Assembly: GCA_903644085.1 (NCBI GenBank)
Contig: CAHJXE010000001.1
Location: 1-37,107 of the forward strand
Direction: 5' to 3'
DNA length: 37,107 bases
From: Hyphomicrobiales bacterium
GTDB lineage: Bacteria; Pseudomonadota; Alphaproteobacteria; Rhizobiales; Beijerinckiaceae
In this document: positions 1 through 8,491 of the stretch, piece after piece
Numbering within the stretch: the first letter of the stretch is position 1
Layout: the number at the start of each line of letters is the position of its first letter
Notes under the pieces: model-generated
The model's input: only the letters and a program-made list of their open reading frames with translations
What the model was told of the DNA's origin: nothing
The model's database searches: none
Made by a program: the position numbers and the translations under genes

Positions 1-1239
1 GGCTGGGTGTTCCGCAACGAGAAGCCGGGACCGGGCCGCTTCCGTCAGTTCATGCAGTTCGACGCCGACACGGTCGGGTCCGGCTCCGTGGCGGCCGATG
101 CCGAGATCTGCATGATGATGGCGGACGCGCTGGAGGCGGTCGGCATCCCGCGCGGCCACTACGTGGTGAAGGTGAACAACCGCAAGGTCCTCGACGGCGT
201 GATGGAGGCGATCGGCCTCGGCGGCGATGAGAACGCGGGGCGGAGGCTGATCGTGCTGCGGGCACTGGACAAGTACGACCGGTTGGGCGTGGACGGCGTA
301 CGCGATCTGCTCGGGCCGGGGCGCAAGGACGAGAGCGGGGATTTTACGAAGGGGGCTGGGCTCGATCAGACTCAATCCGACCACCTCATCCGATACCTCA
401 CGACAGGTTATCGGGAGGGAAAAGCCGACTTGCACGCTAAGGGCGCCCAATCTCCGGTCGATCCATTTGGAGAAGGCACGTTTCGCTCATCGAGCATGTC
501 GCTTTCAGCATGGTACGACGCGGTAGGTACATCGGAGCTCGGACGGGCAGGAGTTGCGGAGCTCGAAGAGCTCTCAAGGTACTGCGTAGCGTCAGGGTAC
601 GATGTCGATCGTGTGATGGTCGAAGCATCCGTCGTCCGCGGCCTCGAATACTACACAGGTCCGGTCTTCGAGGCCGAGCTGACCTTCCCGGTCGTCAACG
701 ACGAGGGGCAGACCGTGCGGTTCGGCTCGGTCGCCGGAGGAGGGCGCTATGACGGGCTCGTGGGGCGTTTCCGTGCCGAACCGGTGCCCGCGACGGGCTT
801 CTCGATCGGCGTGTCGCGGCTGCTCTCGGCGCTCCAGATCGTCGACTCGCCGATCGTGGCCGGCGCGCGCGAGCCGGGCCCGGTCGTGGTGCTGGTCATG
901 GATCGCGACCGCGTCGCCGACTACCAGGCGCTGGTCGCGCGCCTGCGCGCGGCGAAGATCAAGGCCGAACTCTACTTGGGCTCGGCCGGCATGAAGGCGC
1001 AGATGAAGTATGCGGACCGCCGCGGCGCGCCCTGCGTGGTCATCCAGGGCTCGAACGAGCGCGAACGCGGGGAAGTCCAGATCAAGGACTTGGTGGCGGG
1101 CGCCGAGGAGGCTCAAGGCGCAGGGGCGGCCGACAATGCCGCCTATCGGGCCGCACGCCTCGCTCAGCAATCCGTGCGCGAAGATCGACTCGTGGACGCC
1201 GTTCGAGAAGTACTGGCCCGGCACGCGGCATCGTCTTAA
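1..1239 (+). CDS. hisS: Histidyl-tRNA synthetase, C-terminal part (5' end outside window)
   Basis: Charges tRNA-His with histidine in the cytoplasm. The reading frame is open from base 1 (Gly-Trp-Val-Phe-Arg-Asn...), so the GTG at 7 is an internal valine and the true start lies upstream. About 412 residues are visible. They include class II motif 2 ([20 protein letters not shown]), the histidine-binding signature [16 protein letters not shown], the glycine-rich [12 protein letters not shown] and motif 3 ([13 protein letters not shown]), followed by a C-terminal anticodon-binding domain. All expected core motifs are present, so the enzyme looks functional. Odd: bases 361-660 have about 57% GC (172 of 300 counted) against about 70% in the lines sampled on either side, and use codons such as TCA, GTA and GCA. 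The family assignment is certain; the meaning of the composition dip is not. Confidence 0.95.
   Translation, partial: GWVFRNEKPGPGRFRQFMQFDADTVGSGSVAADAEICMMMADALEAVGIPRGHYVVKVNNRKVLDGVMEAIGLGGDENAGRRLIVLRALDKYDRLGVDGVRDLLGPGRKDESGDFTKGAGLDQTQSDHLIRYLTTGYREGKADLHAKGAQSPVDPFGEGTFRSSSMSLSAWYDAVGTSELGRAGVAELEELSRYCVASGYDVDRVMVEASVVRGLEYYTGPVFEAELTFPVVNDEGQTVRFGSVAGGGRYDGLVGRFRAEPVPATGFSIGVSRLLSALQIVDSPIVAGAREPGPVVVLVMDRDRVADYQALVARLRAAKIKAELYLGSAGMKAQMKYADRRGAPCVVIQGSNERERGEVQIKDLVAGAEEAQGAGAADNAAYRAARLAQQSVREDRLVDAVREVLARHAASS
361..660 (+). other. Low-GC patch inside hisS
   Basis: Hand counts give 33, 35, 33, 37 and 34 G+C per successive 60-base line (57% overall). The sampled line at 181 has about 43 and the line at 721 has 42. 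The patch encodes the insertion region between motif 2 and the [10 protein letters not shown] signature and stays in frame. It may be a recombined segment from a lower-GC relative, or simply a poorly conserved loop under different codon pressure. Confidence 0.6.
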
Positions 1240-1256
1240 CGCTACTGTATCAACTC

Positions 1257-1281
1257 GGAACCTTGCCGACGGACCGCTGTT
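1257..1281 (+). promoter_or_regulatory. Candidate EcfG-type (general stress sigma) promoter
   Basis: GGAAC at 1257-1261, a 16-base spacer, then TGTT at 1278-1281. Alphaproteobacterial EcfG promoters follow GGAAC-N16/17-(C)GTT, so only the weakly conserved first base of the -10 element differs. It lies 44 bases before the GTG start at 1326, in the intergenic space after hisS. No experiment supports it here. Confidence 0.5.
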
Positions 1282-1325
1282 GACCGTCGAGTTTGAGTTC
1301 AGCAGTTCGAGTTCGGAGAAACGGC

Positions 1326-2066
1326 GTGGCGAAGAAGCAGGACACCAAGACGAAAGTCGCGAAGGCCAAGTCCGACACGAACAAGTTCGACAAGACGAAG
1401 CCGGAAAAAGCTCCTGTCGCGAAGACCGCCAAGGCCCCCAAGCCTCAGAACGTCCGCAGCGCGGTGAAGTCCGTCGCCCCGACCGTCGCGGCCGTTCCCG
1501 ACAAGGCCAAGAAGGTCATGAAGTCGGCCCGCGCGACCGCGCGCCAACTGGTGCCCAGCGTGCCGTCGCTTCCCAAACTCCCGAGCGCGCCGCGCCTGCA
1601 CACGCCCTCGATGCCCGACCTCGACGTGTCCGGAACGGTGAAGGAGATCGGCGGCCAGATCATGTCCGTGCTGAACAGCAGCGCGGGCCGGGTGATCGTC
1701 GCCGAGGTGCTGATCTATCTGGCGACCTCGCTGACGAAAGCCGCGGCGAGCACCGAGACCGGCAAGGACGTGACGGACAACGTCGTGAACGCGGGCGCCA
1801 AGATCGGCGCGGCGGTCGCGAGCGCCGGCGCCAAGATGATGGAGGGCGGCGCCTCGGGTGCGGACGCGGCGGGCGAGGTCGCGATGGACGCCAAGGGTAT
1901 CGCCCGCGAGGTCGCGTCGGTCGCTGTCGGGGCGGTCGGCGGTGTCGTGGCCGAGGCGGCATCCAAGGTGATGGGCCGACGTAAGAAGACGCTCGATGCC
2001 GGGAAGAGCGATGCAAGCACGAGCGAGCCGATCAAGCCTCCGATCGGCGGCCCGAATCCGGCCTGA
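1326..2066 (+). CDS. Lys/Ala-rich histone H1-like hypothetical protein
   Basis: A 246-residue protein of unknown function. The GTG start at 1326 is chosen because GGAGA (1315-1319) sits six bases before it; a TTG at 1293 would add 11 residues but has no clear ribosome site. Residues 1 to about 60 are rich in Lys, Ala, Pro and Thr with KxAK-type repeats (KTKVAKAK, KAPVAKTAKAPK), like histone H1-tail or nucleoid-associated bacterial proteins. The middle part is proline-rich (VPSVPSLPKLPSAP). Residues 100 to about 215 are Ala/Gly/Val-rich and could form amphipathic or membrane-associating helices, and a short RRKK basic stretch lies near the C-terminus. The EcfG-like promoter just upstream suggests stress induction. 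It could bind DNA, or coat a granule as phasins do; neither is shown. It sits between hisS and hisZ on the same strand. Confidence 0.75.
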   Translation: MAKKQDTKTKVAKAKSDTNKFDKTKPEKAPVAKTAKAPKPQNVRSAVKSVAPTVAAVPDKAKKVMKSARATARQLVPSVPSLPKLPSAPRLHTPSMPDLDVSGTVKEIGGQIMSVLNSSAGRVIVAEVLIYLATSLTKAAASTETGKDVTDNVVNAGAKIGAAVASAGAKMMEGGASGADAAGEVAMDAKGIAREVASVAVGAVGGVVAEAASKVMGRRKKTLDAGKSDASTSEPIKPPIGGPNPA

Positions 2067-2173
2067 CTTCGCGCATCCTCGACACCGGCCATCGATCTTT
2101 GAGAATCGCATGACGGCTCGTGACGATTATCGTCGCGGGTCGGTCGCAAACCGGGTATCGACGCCCGGCCGCC

Positions 2174-3286
2174 ATGACCCAGCCCACGATATCGCCCGAC
2201 GAGGCCCTCATCGGCCTCCTTCAGGAGCGCGGCTATGCTCGCGTCGAGCCGCCTCTCCTCCAGCCGGCCGGGCTGTTCCTGGACCTCTCGGGCGAGGATA
2301 TCCGGCGCAGGCTCTACCTCACGCAAGGTCCGGAGGGTTCGGAGCTCTGCCTACGGCCTGAATACACGATCCCCGTCGCCCTCGATCACCTGCGCGCAGG
2401 CGGGGTGGCGGCTGAGTACTGCTATGCCGGTCCCGTTTTCAGACACCGGTCGGGCGAGAGCGGCGAGTTTCGGCAGGCCGGGCTCGAATCGATCGGGCGG
2501 GCGGACATCGAGGCCGCCGACGCGGATGTCCTCGCGACCGCGCTCGCCGGGCTCGCGGTCTTCCCGCCGCGTGAACTTGAGATTCGCGTCGGTGACATGG
2601 GCCTCTTCGACGCGATCGCGGCCGCCCTGGACGTGTCGGTCCCGCTCCGCCGTCGGATTGTTCTCGCGCTCGCGGCCGGACGCCCGCTCGACGCGGCGCT
2701 CAGCCCCTCGGAGCAGCGCCCGGGGCGGTCGGATTACGGGGGCTTGCTCGCCGCCATCGAGGGACAGGACCCTGGCGGCGCGCGCGCCTTCGTGGAGGAC
2801 GTGATCTCGATCGCCGGGATCGCGCGTGTCGGAGGCCGAAGCGCCGCGGAGATCGCGGACCGGTTCCTGTCCAAGGCGAGCCAGCGATCGGGCCCGATGA
2901 CGGCTTCGTCGCGCGACATCCTGCGGAGCTACCTCGCGATCGCGGCCCCGCTCGACCGCGCGATCGTGGCCGTGACCGACCTCGTGCGGGAGACGGGGCT
3001 CTCGGTCGCACCCGCCCTCGACCGGTTCGCGCGCCGCGCGGACGAGATCGCGCGACGACGCATCGACCTGTCCCGGCTCGGCTTCGCGGCGGATTTCGCC
3101 CGCAATCTCGATTATTACACCGGTTTCGTGTTCGAGATCCGGGACTCCGCGTACCCGGACGGCCGCTTCGTGGTGGCCGGCGGCGGTCGCTACGACCGGC
3201 TGCTGCACCGCCTCGGCGCGACCGGGGCAGAGATGCCCGCCGTCGGCTGCGCCTTCTGGCCCGACCGCCTGACGGGCTCCCCATGA
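2174..3286 (+). CDS. hisZ: ATP phosphoribosyltransferase regulatory subunit HisZ
   Basis: HisZ is a catalytically inactive paralogue of histidyl-tRNA synthetase that partners HisG in the first step of histidine synthesis. The 370-residue protein keeps the class II synthetase fold: [10 protein letters not shown] near the N-terminus, the [11 protein letters not shown] motif 2-like segment, [13 protein letters not shown] in place of the histidine-binding signature, and the terminal [12 protein letters not shown]. It lacks the anticodon-binding domain, as HisZ does. The ATG at 2174 ([12 protein letters not shown]) is preferred over a GTG at 2120, which would add an unrelated 18-residue leader; neither has a strong ribosome site. 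The stop overlaps the hisG start by four bases (ATGA), indicating translational coupling. Confidence 0.93.
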   Translation: MTQPTISPDEALIGLLQERGYARVEPPLLQPAGLFLDLSGEDIRRRLYLTQGPEGSELCLRPEYTIPVALDHLRAGGVAAEYCYAGPVFRHRSGESGEFRQAGLESIGRADIEAADADVLATALAGLAVFPPRELEIRVGDMGLFDAIAAALDVSVPLRRRIVLALAAGRPLDAALSPSEQRPGRSDYGGLLAAIEGQDPGGARAFVEDVISIAGIARVGGRSAAEIADRFLSKASQRSGPMTASSRDILRSYLAIAAPLDRAIVAVTDLVRETGLSVAPALDRFARRADEIARRRIDLSRLGFAADFARNLDYYTGFVFEIRDSAYPDGRFVVAGGGRYDRLLHRLGATGAEMPAVGCAFWPDRLTGSP

Positions 3287-4266
3287 GCAGCGAGCAGCCA
3301 CTCGTCATCGCGGTTCCGTCCAAGGGGCGGCTCCAGGAGAACGCGTCCGCGTTCTTCGCCCGGGCCGGGCTACCGCTCACCCAGGCACGCGGGCTGCGCG
3401 ACTACCGCGGCGCGGTCGCGGGCCTACCCGGCATCGAGGTGCTGTTCCTGTCGGCGGCCGAGATCGTGACGCAACTCGCGAGCGGCGCGGCGCATCTCGG
3501 TGTGACGGGCGAGGACCTGGTGCGCGAGTCGATCCCGAACGCGGACGCCTCGGTCGAGCTGATCACGGGACTCGGCTTCGGCGGGGCGAACGTCGTCGTG
3601 GCGGTACCCCAGGCCTGGATCGACGTGCGCGACATGGACGACCTCGATGAGGTCGCGGGCGAGATGCGCGCCCGGCAGGGCCGGCGCATGCGGGTCGCCA
3701 CGAAATACATGAACCTGACGCGGCTCTTCTTCGCCGAGCACGGCGTCGCGGATTACCGGATCGTGGAGAGCCTGGGCGCTACCGAGGGGACGCCGGCCTC
3801 GGGCGCGGCTGACCTCATCGTCGACATCACCACGACCGGCGCGACGCTCGCGGCGAACGGGCTGAAGGTGCTCGACGACGGCGTCATCCTGCGCTCGGAG
3901 GCGAACCTCGTCGCGTCGCTCGCCGCCCCCTGGGGGAGCGCGGCCCGCGCGTCTGTCGCGACCGTGCTGTCGCGCATCGCCGCCGAAGAGGCGGCCAGGA
4001 CCACGCGCGAGATCCGCGCCGGCATCGATCCGGCGCTCGTCGATCTGGCGGATCTCCAGACACGCTACGGGGCGACCCGGCCGGCCGGGCGCGCTGGCGG
4101 TGAGCTCGTTCTGCACTGCCCGGCCGCGCGCGCATTCGAACTCGCGGCCGCCTTGGTGGATGGCGGGGCGCAGGACGTGACCGTGCGCGCCCTCGACTAC
4201 GTCTTCCGCACCGTCAATCCCCTGGCCGATCGACTCTTCGCCCGGATCGGTCGATATGGTAGCTAG
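3283..4266 (+). CDS. hisG: ATP phosphoribosyltransferase HisG
   Basis: Condenses ATP with PRPP to give phosphoribosyl-ATP, the committed step of histidine synthesis. The N-terminus ([15 protein letters not shown]) is typical, followed by the LGVTGEDLV segment and the PRPP-binding region ([20 protein letters not shown]) of the HisG catalytic core. At 327 residues it is longer than the roughly 200-230-residue short form that usually depends on HisZ. The last 90 or so residues (GGELVLHC...[12 protein letters not shown]) look like an extra C-terminal domain. Coexistence of a long HisG with HisZ is, as far as I recall, seen in several Rhizobiales. Translation is coupled to hisZ by the ATGA overlap. 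Feedback inhibition by histidine is expected for the family but not visible here. Confidence 0.94.
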   Translation: MSSEQPLVIAVPSKGRLQENASAFFARAGLPLTQARGLRDYRGAVAGLPGIEVLFLSAAEIVTQLASGAAHLGVTGEDLVRESIPNADASVELITGLGFGGANVVVAVPQAWIDVRDMDDLDEVAGEMRARQGRRMRVATKYMNLTRLFFAEHGVADYRIVESLGATEGTPASGAADLIVDITTTGATLAANGLKVLDDGVILRSEANLVASLAAPWGSAARASVATVLSRIAAEEAARTTREIRAGIDPALVDLADLQTRYGATRPAGRAGGELVLHCPAARAFELAAALVDGGAQDVTVRALDYVFRTVNPLADRLFARIGRYGS

Positions 4267-4349
4267 TCTCGCGCCAAGGTCGAATTGCCGCAAAATTGCA
4301 CGATTCACGTGGTTGTAAAGACTACGCTCGGTTGAGGAGAGAGGGACAC

Positions 4350-4823
4350 ATGCGTTCGCTCGGATGCGCCATCTGCTTCGTGGGCGCGCTGGCGGCTTCG
4401 ACAGCCGCCGAGGCGCAGACTCGCGGCAAGCGCGGCAACCAGGACCAGCAGTCGAGCGGCTACGTGGCCCCTGTCAAGAAGGAAGAGAAGCGCTTTCCGC
4501 TGGGCCAGTCCTGGATCGCGGTCAGCCTCAATAACAAGTCGCTCGGCGGCACGGAGCGACCGGCCTTCACGCTCGACGACCAGTTCCGGGTGCGCGGCTT
4601 CGGGGGCTGCAACAGCTTCTCCGCGACGGCATTTCCGCTGAAGGAGCAGGGGCTCGCGGTGGGCCCGCTCGCCATGACGAAGCGGAGCTGCGACGCGGCC
4701 GTGATGGCGACAGAGCAGGCCTTCTTCACGGCTTTGCGCACCTCGGCGAAATGGGACACGGTCATCGGATCGCTCGTCATCAAGGGACCGAACGGCGAAT
4801 TGAAGTTCGAGCGCTCCCTGTAA
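4350..4823 (+). CDS. Secreted META-domain protein (HslJ-like)
   Basis: A 157-residue exported protein. The ATG at 4350 follows a strong purine-rich ribosome site (GAGGAGAGAGGG, 4334-4345); an upstream in-frame start at 4296 has none. Residues 1-23 form a signal peptide ending in AEAQ. The rest is one META domain: QSWIAVSLNNKSL at the start, the diagnostic FGGCNSFSATAF, then GPLAMTKRSCD and EQAFFTAL. The two cysteines in the GGCN and KRSCD segments are a conserved pair in the family. E. coli HslJ, the best-known member, is linked to heat shock and novobiocin tolerance, but the biochemical role is unknown. It stands alone between hisG and the ABC protein. Confidence 0.85.
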   Translation: MRSLGCAICFVGALAASTAAEAQTRGKRGNQDQQSSGYVAPVKKEEKRFPLGQSWIAVSLNNKSLGGTERPAFTLDDQFRVRGFGGCNSFSATAFPLKEQGLAVGPLAMTKRSCDAAVMATEQAFFTALRTSAKWDTVIGSLVIKGPNGELKFERSL

Positions 4824-4979
4824 GCGCCTGCCAGGACCGCATGGCGCGCCCGTTCGTGACCTGATATCGCGGCGGAACGCGCGATCTGAGCGTTCCCCTC
4901 CAGACGACCCTCGTCTAGAGAGTCGATCGGCCGGACAACAGACCGTCCTGCCACTTATCCATCCACATCGGAGCGCCTG

Positions 4980-7082
4980 ATGAAGCCATTCGCCGCCGCG
5001 ATCGGTGCCTTCGCGCTCGTGACCTTCTTCGTCGGCCACCTGCCGGTCTACGTGCCGGTAAGCGGCATCGTGCTCGCGGGCATCGTGTACCTGTCGCGCG
5101 ACATCTCGGCCTATCTGCGCATCTTCGTGGCGATGTACGCGGTCGGCTACATCTTCCTGTGCGTCACCTCGGTGCTCTCAGGCTACGGCATCATTCCCCT
5201 GGCGATCGGCGCGCTCCTGCCACCGCCCTACGCGACATCCGCGGCGGTCGCCTTCGCGCTCATCGTCTACGGCGTCTCGTTCGTCCCCGTCATCCGCTCC
5301 ATCACGGCGATCGCCGACCCGTATTTCGAGTCGCCCGACCCGGCGCGCACCTTCGGCCGGCCCTTCGCGTGGCTCGCTCGAGGGGAGGGTGGCGTCGGGG
5401 CGCGGCTCGTCGCGATGCTCATCATCATCAACTTCTTCCAGGTCGCGATGCAGATCCGGCTGAACGTGTGGTACCGCGACCTCTTCAACGCGCTTCAGGA
5501 GAAGAACGTCGGGCAGTTCTGGATCCAGATCTTCGAGGTGTTCGCGCCCCTGGCGGCCATCTGGATCAGCGTCGCGGTCTACGAGGTCTTCGTCGATAAC
5601 GCGCTCCACATCCGCTGGCGCACCTGGCTCACGCACCGCATGACCGAGCGTTGGCTGGAGGGCGGCACGCATTACCGCATCTCGCTATCGGGCACCACGG
5701 CCGACAACCCCGACCAGCGTATCCAGGCCGACATCCGCGCCTTCATCAGCCAGACGATGGACCTCTCGATCCGGTTGCTCTCGCAGGCCGCGACCCTCGT
5801 GTCCTTCGTGATCATCCTGTGGGGCCTGTCGCGCGATTTCGCGATACCGGGCACGGATGGAGTCGTCGTCCCGGGCTTCCTCGTGTGGGTCGTCATCGCG
5901 TACGCAGTCGTCGGCACGTGGCTGACCCACGTGATCGGCAAGCCGTTGATTGGGCTCGATTTCCGGCAGGAGAAGGTCGAGGCGGACTTCCGCTTCTCGC
6001 TCGCGCGTCTGCGCGAATACGGCGAGCAGATCGCGCTTCTGCGCGGGGAGCGCGCCGAGACGGAGCGGCTCGACCGCTCGTTCGCGAACGTTGTGGTGAA
6101 CTTCCTCCAGATCCTCACCCGGCGCATGAAGCTGACGACCTTCACGGCCGGCTACAGCCAGCTCAGCGTCATCTTCCCCTACGTGCTGGCCGCGCCCTCC
6201 TACTTTCTCGGCAAGATCACGCTGGGTCAGTTTCAGCAGACATCGGGCGCCTTCAACCAGGTGCAGAGCGCGATGTCGTTCTTCATCTCCGCCTACACGA
6301 CGCTCGCCGCATACAAGGCGAATATCGACCGATTGACGAGCTTCAACGCCGCGATGAGCCGGGCCGAGAGCACGGGCCGGCAATCCGCCATCAAGCTCTC
6401 GGATGCGCCCGGCACCGATCTCGGGATCGCGGACCTGCGGCTCGCGCTGCCGGACGGGCGCCATCTCGTCAATGCGGCCGGCTTCACGTTCCAGGCGGGC
6501 GAGCGAACGCTGGTGACCGGCCCCTCGGGCTCGGGCAAGTCGACGCTGTTTCGTGCGCTCTCGGGGATCTGGCCCTTCGGCGAAGGCAAGATCGTGGTGC
6601 CGGCGGGGCGCAGCATGATGCTGCTGCCGCAGAAACCCTACCTGCCGACGGGCACGCTGCGCGCCGCCGTCACCTATCCGGGGGTGGATGCCGAGTACGA
6701 CGATGCGGCGGTGCGCTCCGCGCTCGCGGCCGTGCGGCTGGGCGATCTCCTGGACCGATTGGACGAGGAGGATGCCTGGGCGCAGCGCCTGTCCGGCGGC
6801 GAGCAGCAGCGGCTCGCGGTCGCACGCGCTCTGCTGGCGAAGCCCGATTGGCTGTTCCTTGACGAGGCGACCGCCTCGCTCGACGAGCCTATGGAAGCCG
6901 AGATCTACGCGGCGCTCCGCGAGCGTCTCCCCGCGACCACGGTCGTGTCGATCGGCCACCGCACGACGCTCATCGGTATGCACGACAGGCATGTCGCCAT
7001 GCAGCCGGGTCAAGCAGCCGGATTCGAGCTGCGTGACCGTGCCGCCGCCCGCCCGGAGCCCGTCGCGGCCCCAGCCGAGTAG
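4980..7082 (+). CDS. Fused ABC permease/ATPase, SbmA/BacA-related (BclA/YddA type)
   Basis: A 700-residue inner-membrane ABC protein with permease and ATPase in one chain. The ATG at 4980 has GGAG at 4970-4973. About three hydrophobic segments (residues 1-110) precede a BacA/SbmA-like membrane domain (about 130-440: NVWYRDLFNALQEKN, WRTWLTHRMTERWL, NPDQRIQADIR). The nucleotide-binding domain has Walker A GPSGSGKST (Lys520), signature LSGGEQQRL (604-612), Walker B WLFLDEATASLD (Asp628, Glu629) and a late switch histidine (SIGHRTTL). ABC-fused relatives such as Bradyrhizobium BclA import antimicrobial or nodule peptides and affect very-long-chain fatty acid envelope lipids; substrate here is unproven. 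It is transcribed alone and ends 30 bases from the convergent fpr gene. Confidence 0.88.
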   Translation: MKPFAAAIGAFALVTFFVGHLPVYVPVSGIVLAGIVYLSRDISAYLRIFVAMYAVGYIFLCVTSVLSGYGIIPLAIGALLPPPYATSAAVAFALIVYGVSFVPVIRSITAIADPYFESPDPARTFGRPFAWLARGEGGVGARLVAMLIIINFFQVAMQIRLNVWYRDLFNALQEKNVGQFWIQIFEVFAPLAAIWISVAVYEVFVDNALHIRWRTWLTHRMTERWLEGGTHYRISLSGTTADNPDQRIQADIRAFISQTMDLSIRLLSQAATLVSFVIILWGLSRDFAIPGTDGVVVPGFLVWVVIAYAVVGTWLTHVIGKPLIGLDFRQEKVEADFRFSLARLREYGEQIALLRGERAETERLDRSFANVVVNFLQILTRRMKLTTFTAGYSQLSVIFPYVLAAPSYFLGKITLGQFQQTSGAFNQVQSAMSFFISAYTTLAAYKANIDRLTSFNAAMSRAESTGRQSAIKLSDAPGTDLGIADLRLALPDGRHLVNAAGFTFQAGERTLVTGPSGSGKSTLFRALSGIWPFGEGKIVVPAGRSMMLLPQKPYLPTGTLRAAVTYPGVDAEYDDAAVRSALAAVRLGDLLDRLDEEDAWAQRLSGGEQQRLAVARALLAKPDWLFLDEATASLDEPMEAEIYAALRERLPATTVVSIGHRTTLIGMHDRHVAMQPGQAAGFELRDRAAARPEPVAAPAE

Positions 7083-7112
7083 GGGCCAGAGCCCGTCGAG
7101 GTCGCTTGTTCG

Positions 7113-7886
7113 CTACTTCTCGACGAACGCCTTCTCGATCACGAAATCACCGGGCTCGCCGTGGTTGCCCTCGACGAAGCCCATGCCGTCGAGCAGCACG
7201 CGCAGGTCGACCAGCATGGCCGGGCTGCCGCACAGCATGACGCGGTCATGCGCCTGCTCGATCGGCGCGATCCCGGCATCCGTGAAGAGCTTGCCAGAGG
7301 TCATCAGGTCCGTCACCCGGCCGCTGTTGCGGAAGGGCTCGCGCGTGACGGTCGGGTAGTAGATCAGCTTCTCGCTCAGGAGTTCGCCGATGAGTTCGTC
7401 TCGGGGCAGGGTCTCGGCGATCATGTCGCCGTATGCCAGTTCCTTCACGGTCCGGCAGCCATGCACCAGAACGACGCGCTCGAAGCGCTCGTAGGTCTCC
7501 GGGTCCTTGATGATGCTGAGGAAGGGCGCGAGGCCCGTGCCGGTGCCGATCAGGTACAGGTTGCGGCCCGACGTGACGTTGTCGAGCACGAGCGTGCCCG
7601 TTGCCTTGCGGCTGACGATGATCGGATCGCCCACCTTGAGATGCTGTAGCCGCGACGTCAGCGGCCCGTCCTGCACCTTGATCGAGAAGAACTCGAGCTC
7701 CTCCTCGTAATTCGCCGAGACGATGCTGTAGGCCCGCAGCAAGGGCTTCTCGCCGACCTTCAGGCCGATCATCGTAAACTCGCCGTTCCGGAAGCGGAAC
7801 GACGGGTCACGGGTCGTGCGAAAGCTGAACAGTGTGTCCGTCCAGTGATGGACGCTGAGCACGCGCTCCTCGTTCATGTTGCTCAT
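7113..7886 (-). CDS. fpr: Ferredoxin-NADP(+) reductase
   Basis: FAD enzyme that moves electrons between NADPH and ferredoxin or flavodoxin, supporting Fe-S cluster assembly and oxidative-stress defence in proteobacteria. The 257 residues match the bacterial subclass in length. The FAD-binding motif is RAYS (51-54), the NADP-binding loop is GTGTGLAPF (114-122), and the conserved VLVHGCRTVKELAY, VMLCGSPAML and terminal VEK follow. The ATG at 7886 has only a weak ribosome site; a second ATG three codons later is possible. The gene is convergent with the ABC protein. A perfect 10-base inverted repeat lies 45 bases upstream and may be its operator. Confidence 0.93.
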   Translation of the reverse strand: MSNMNEERVLSVHHWTDTLFSFRTTRDPSFRFRNGEFTMIGLKVGEKPLLRAYSIVSANYEEELEFFSIKVQDGPLTSRLQHLKVGDPIIVSRKATGTLVLDNVTSGRNLYLIGTGTGLAPFLSIIKDPETYERFERVVLVHGCRTVKELAYGDMIAETLPRDELIGELLSEKLIYYPTVTREPFRNSGRVTDLMTSGKLFTDAGIAPIEQAHDRVMLCGSPAMLVDLRVLLDGMGFVEGNHGEPGDFVIEKAFVEK

Positions 7887-7930
7887 GATGATGGCCGGCC
7901 TGTTGATCTCGCGAACGCAATAGCGTCGCC

Positions 7931-7968
7931 CGCCGAAAACGCCAGGGCCGGACCTCCGGTTTTCGGCG
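7931..7968. repeat. 10-bp inverted repeat upstream of fpr
   Basis: CGCCGAAAAC at 7931-7940 is the exact reverse complement of GTTTTCGGCG at 7959-7968, with 18 bases between. It lies 45-82 bases upstream of the fpr start, a normal place for an operator or a 5' leader hairpin. No protein-coding gene covers it. Confidence 0.6.
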
Positions 7969-8012
7969 TTACGGCTAATATTTGTTCGTGTGCAAACGAT
8001 TCACGCACTCGA

Positions 8013-8270
8013 TCAGCGCGCCTCGGCGCCCTCGGGCGGTGCGGGGAGAGGCTGCCAATGCGTCGGCAGTTCGTCCTCGTCCCGGATCGCCACGGGTACC
8101 TGCATGCGTGACAGCCACTCTCCGAATTCGGAGCTGTGCAACGCGATGATCGGTCCCCAGGGACGAGTGTAGACGAGGATCTCCTGATCCTTCGGCGCAT
8201 CGTCGATCGGCCGCCACGATCCGGTCTGCTCGTCGCTCATCGTTCGTTCGTCTCGCGTTGGGATCCGCAT
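8013..8270 (-). CDS. Small DUF551-like protein
   Basis: An 85-residue protein whose core (WRPIDDAPKDQEILVYT, then a closing THWQPLPAPP) matches the DUF551 pattern WxPIxxAPKDxxILVY...HWxPLPxPP, common in phages and alphaproteobacteria and without known function. The ATG at 8270 is chosen because GGGAG lies seven bases before it; the ATG at 8240 (MSDEQTG, 75 residues) starts closer to the conserved domain but has a weaker site. The intervening sequence between the conserved ends (WGPIIALHSSEFGEWLSRM) fits a small beta-rich domain. It lies upstream of fpr on the same strand, separated by 126 bases, so it is probably a separate unit. Confidence 0.65.
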   Translation of the reverse strand: MRIPTRDERTMSDEQTGSWRPIDDAPKDQEILVYTRPWGPIIALHSSEFGEWLSRMQVPVAIRDEDELPTHWQPLPAPPEGAEAR

Positions 8271-8407
8271 ATCGCGTCTCCCGGGCCGTGCCGCAACGGC
8301 GTCGCCGGGCGTCACGCGACGCGGACACAAGGATCGTGCATGCGCCATCTAAATGCTGCAATGCGGAATGAGGTGTCAAAAGCGTACGGGATCGCTTAGA
8401 TCGTGAG

Positions 8408-8425
8408 GCCAAGCTCGTGCTTGGC
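8408..8425. repeat. Perfect 7-bp hairpin before the rhodanese gene
   Basis: GCCAAGC (8408-8414), loop TCGT, GCTTGGC (8419-8425) form a perfect stem with a tetraloop, 66 bases before the rhodanese start. It has no following T-run, so it is not a typical terminator. The surrounding 8271-8491 stretch has no other supported element. Confidence 0.4.
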
Positions 8426-8491
8426 GCCCACCGCGACGTCGGCCACAAGCCGACGGGATGAGGCCGCGGGCCAATTCGGGATATCTTGAGA

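Noticed and set aside
4874-4894. GGAAC...CGTT before the BacA-like gene
   Set aside because: The spacer is only 12 bases; EcfG promoters need 16-17.
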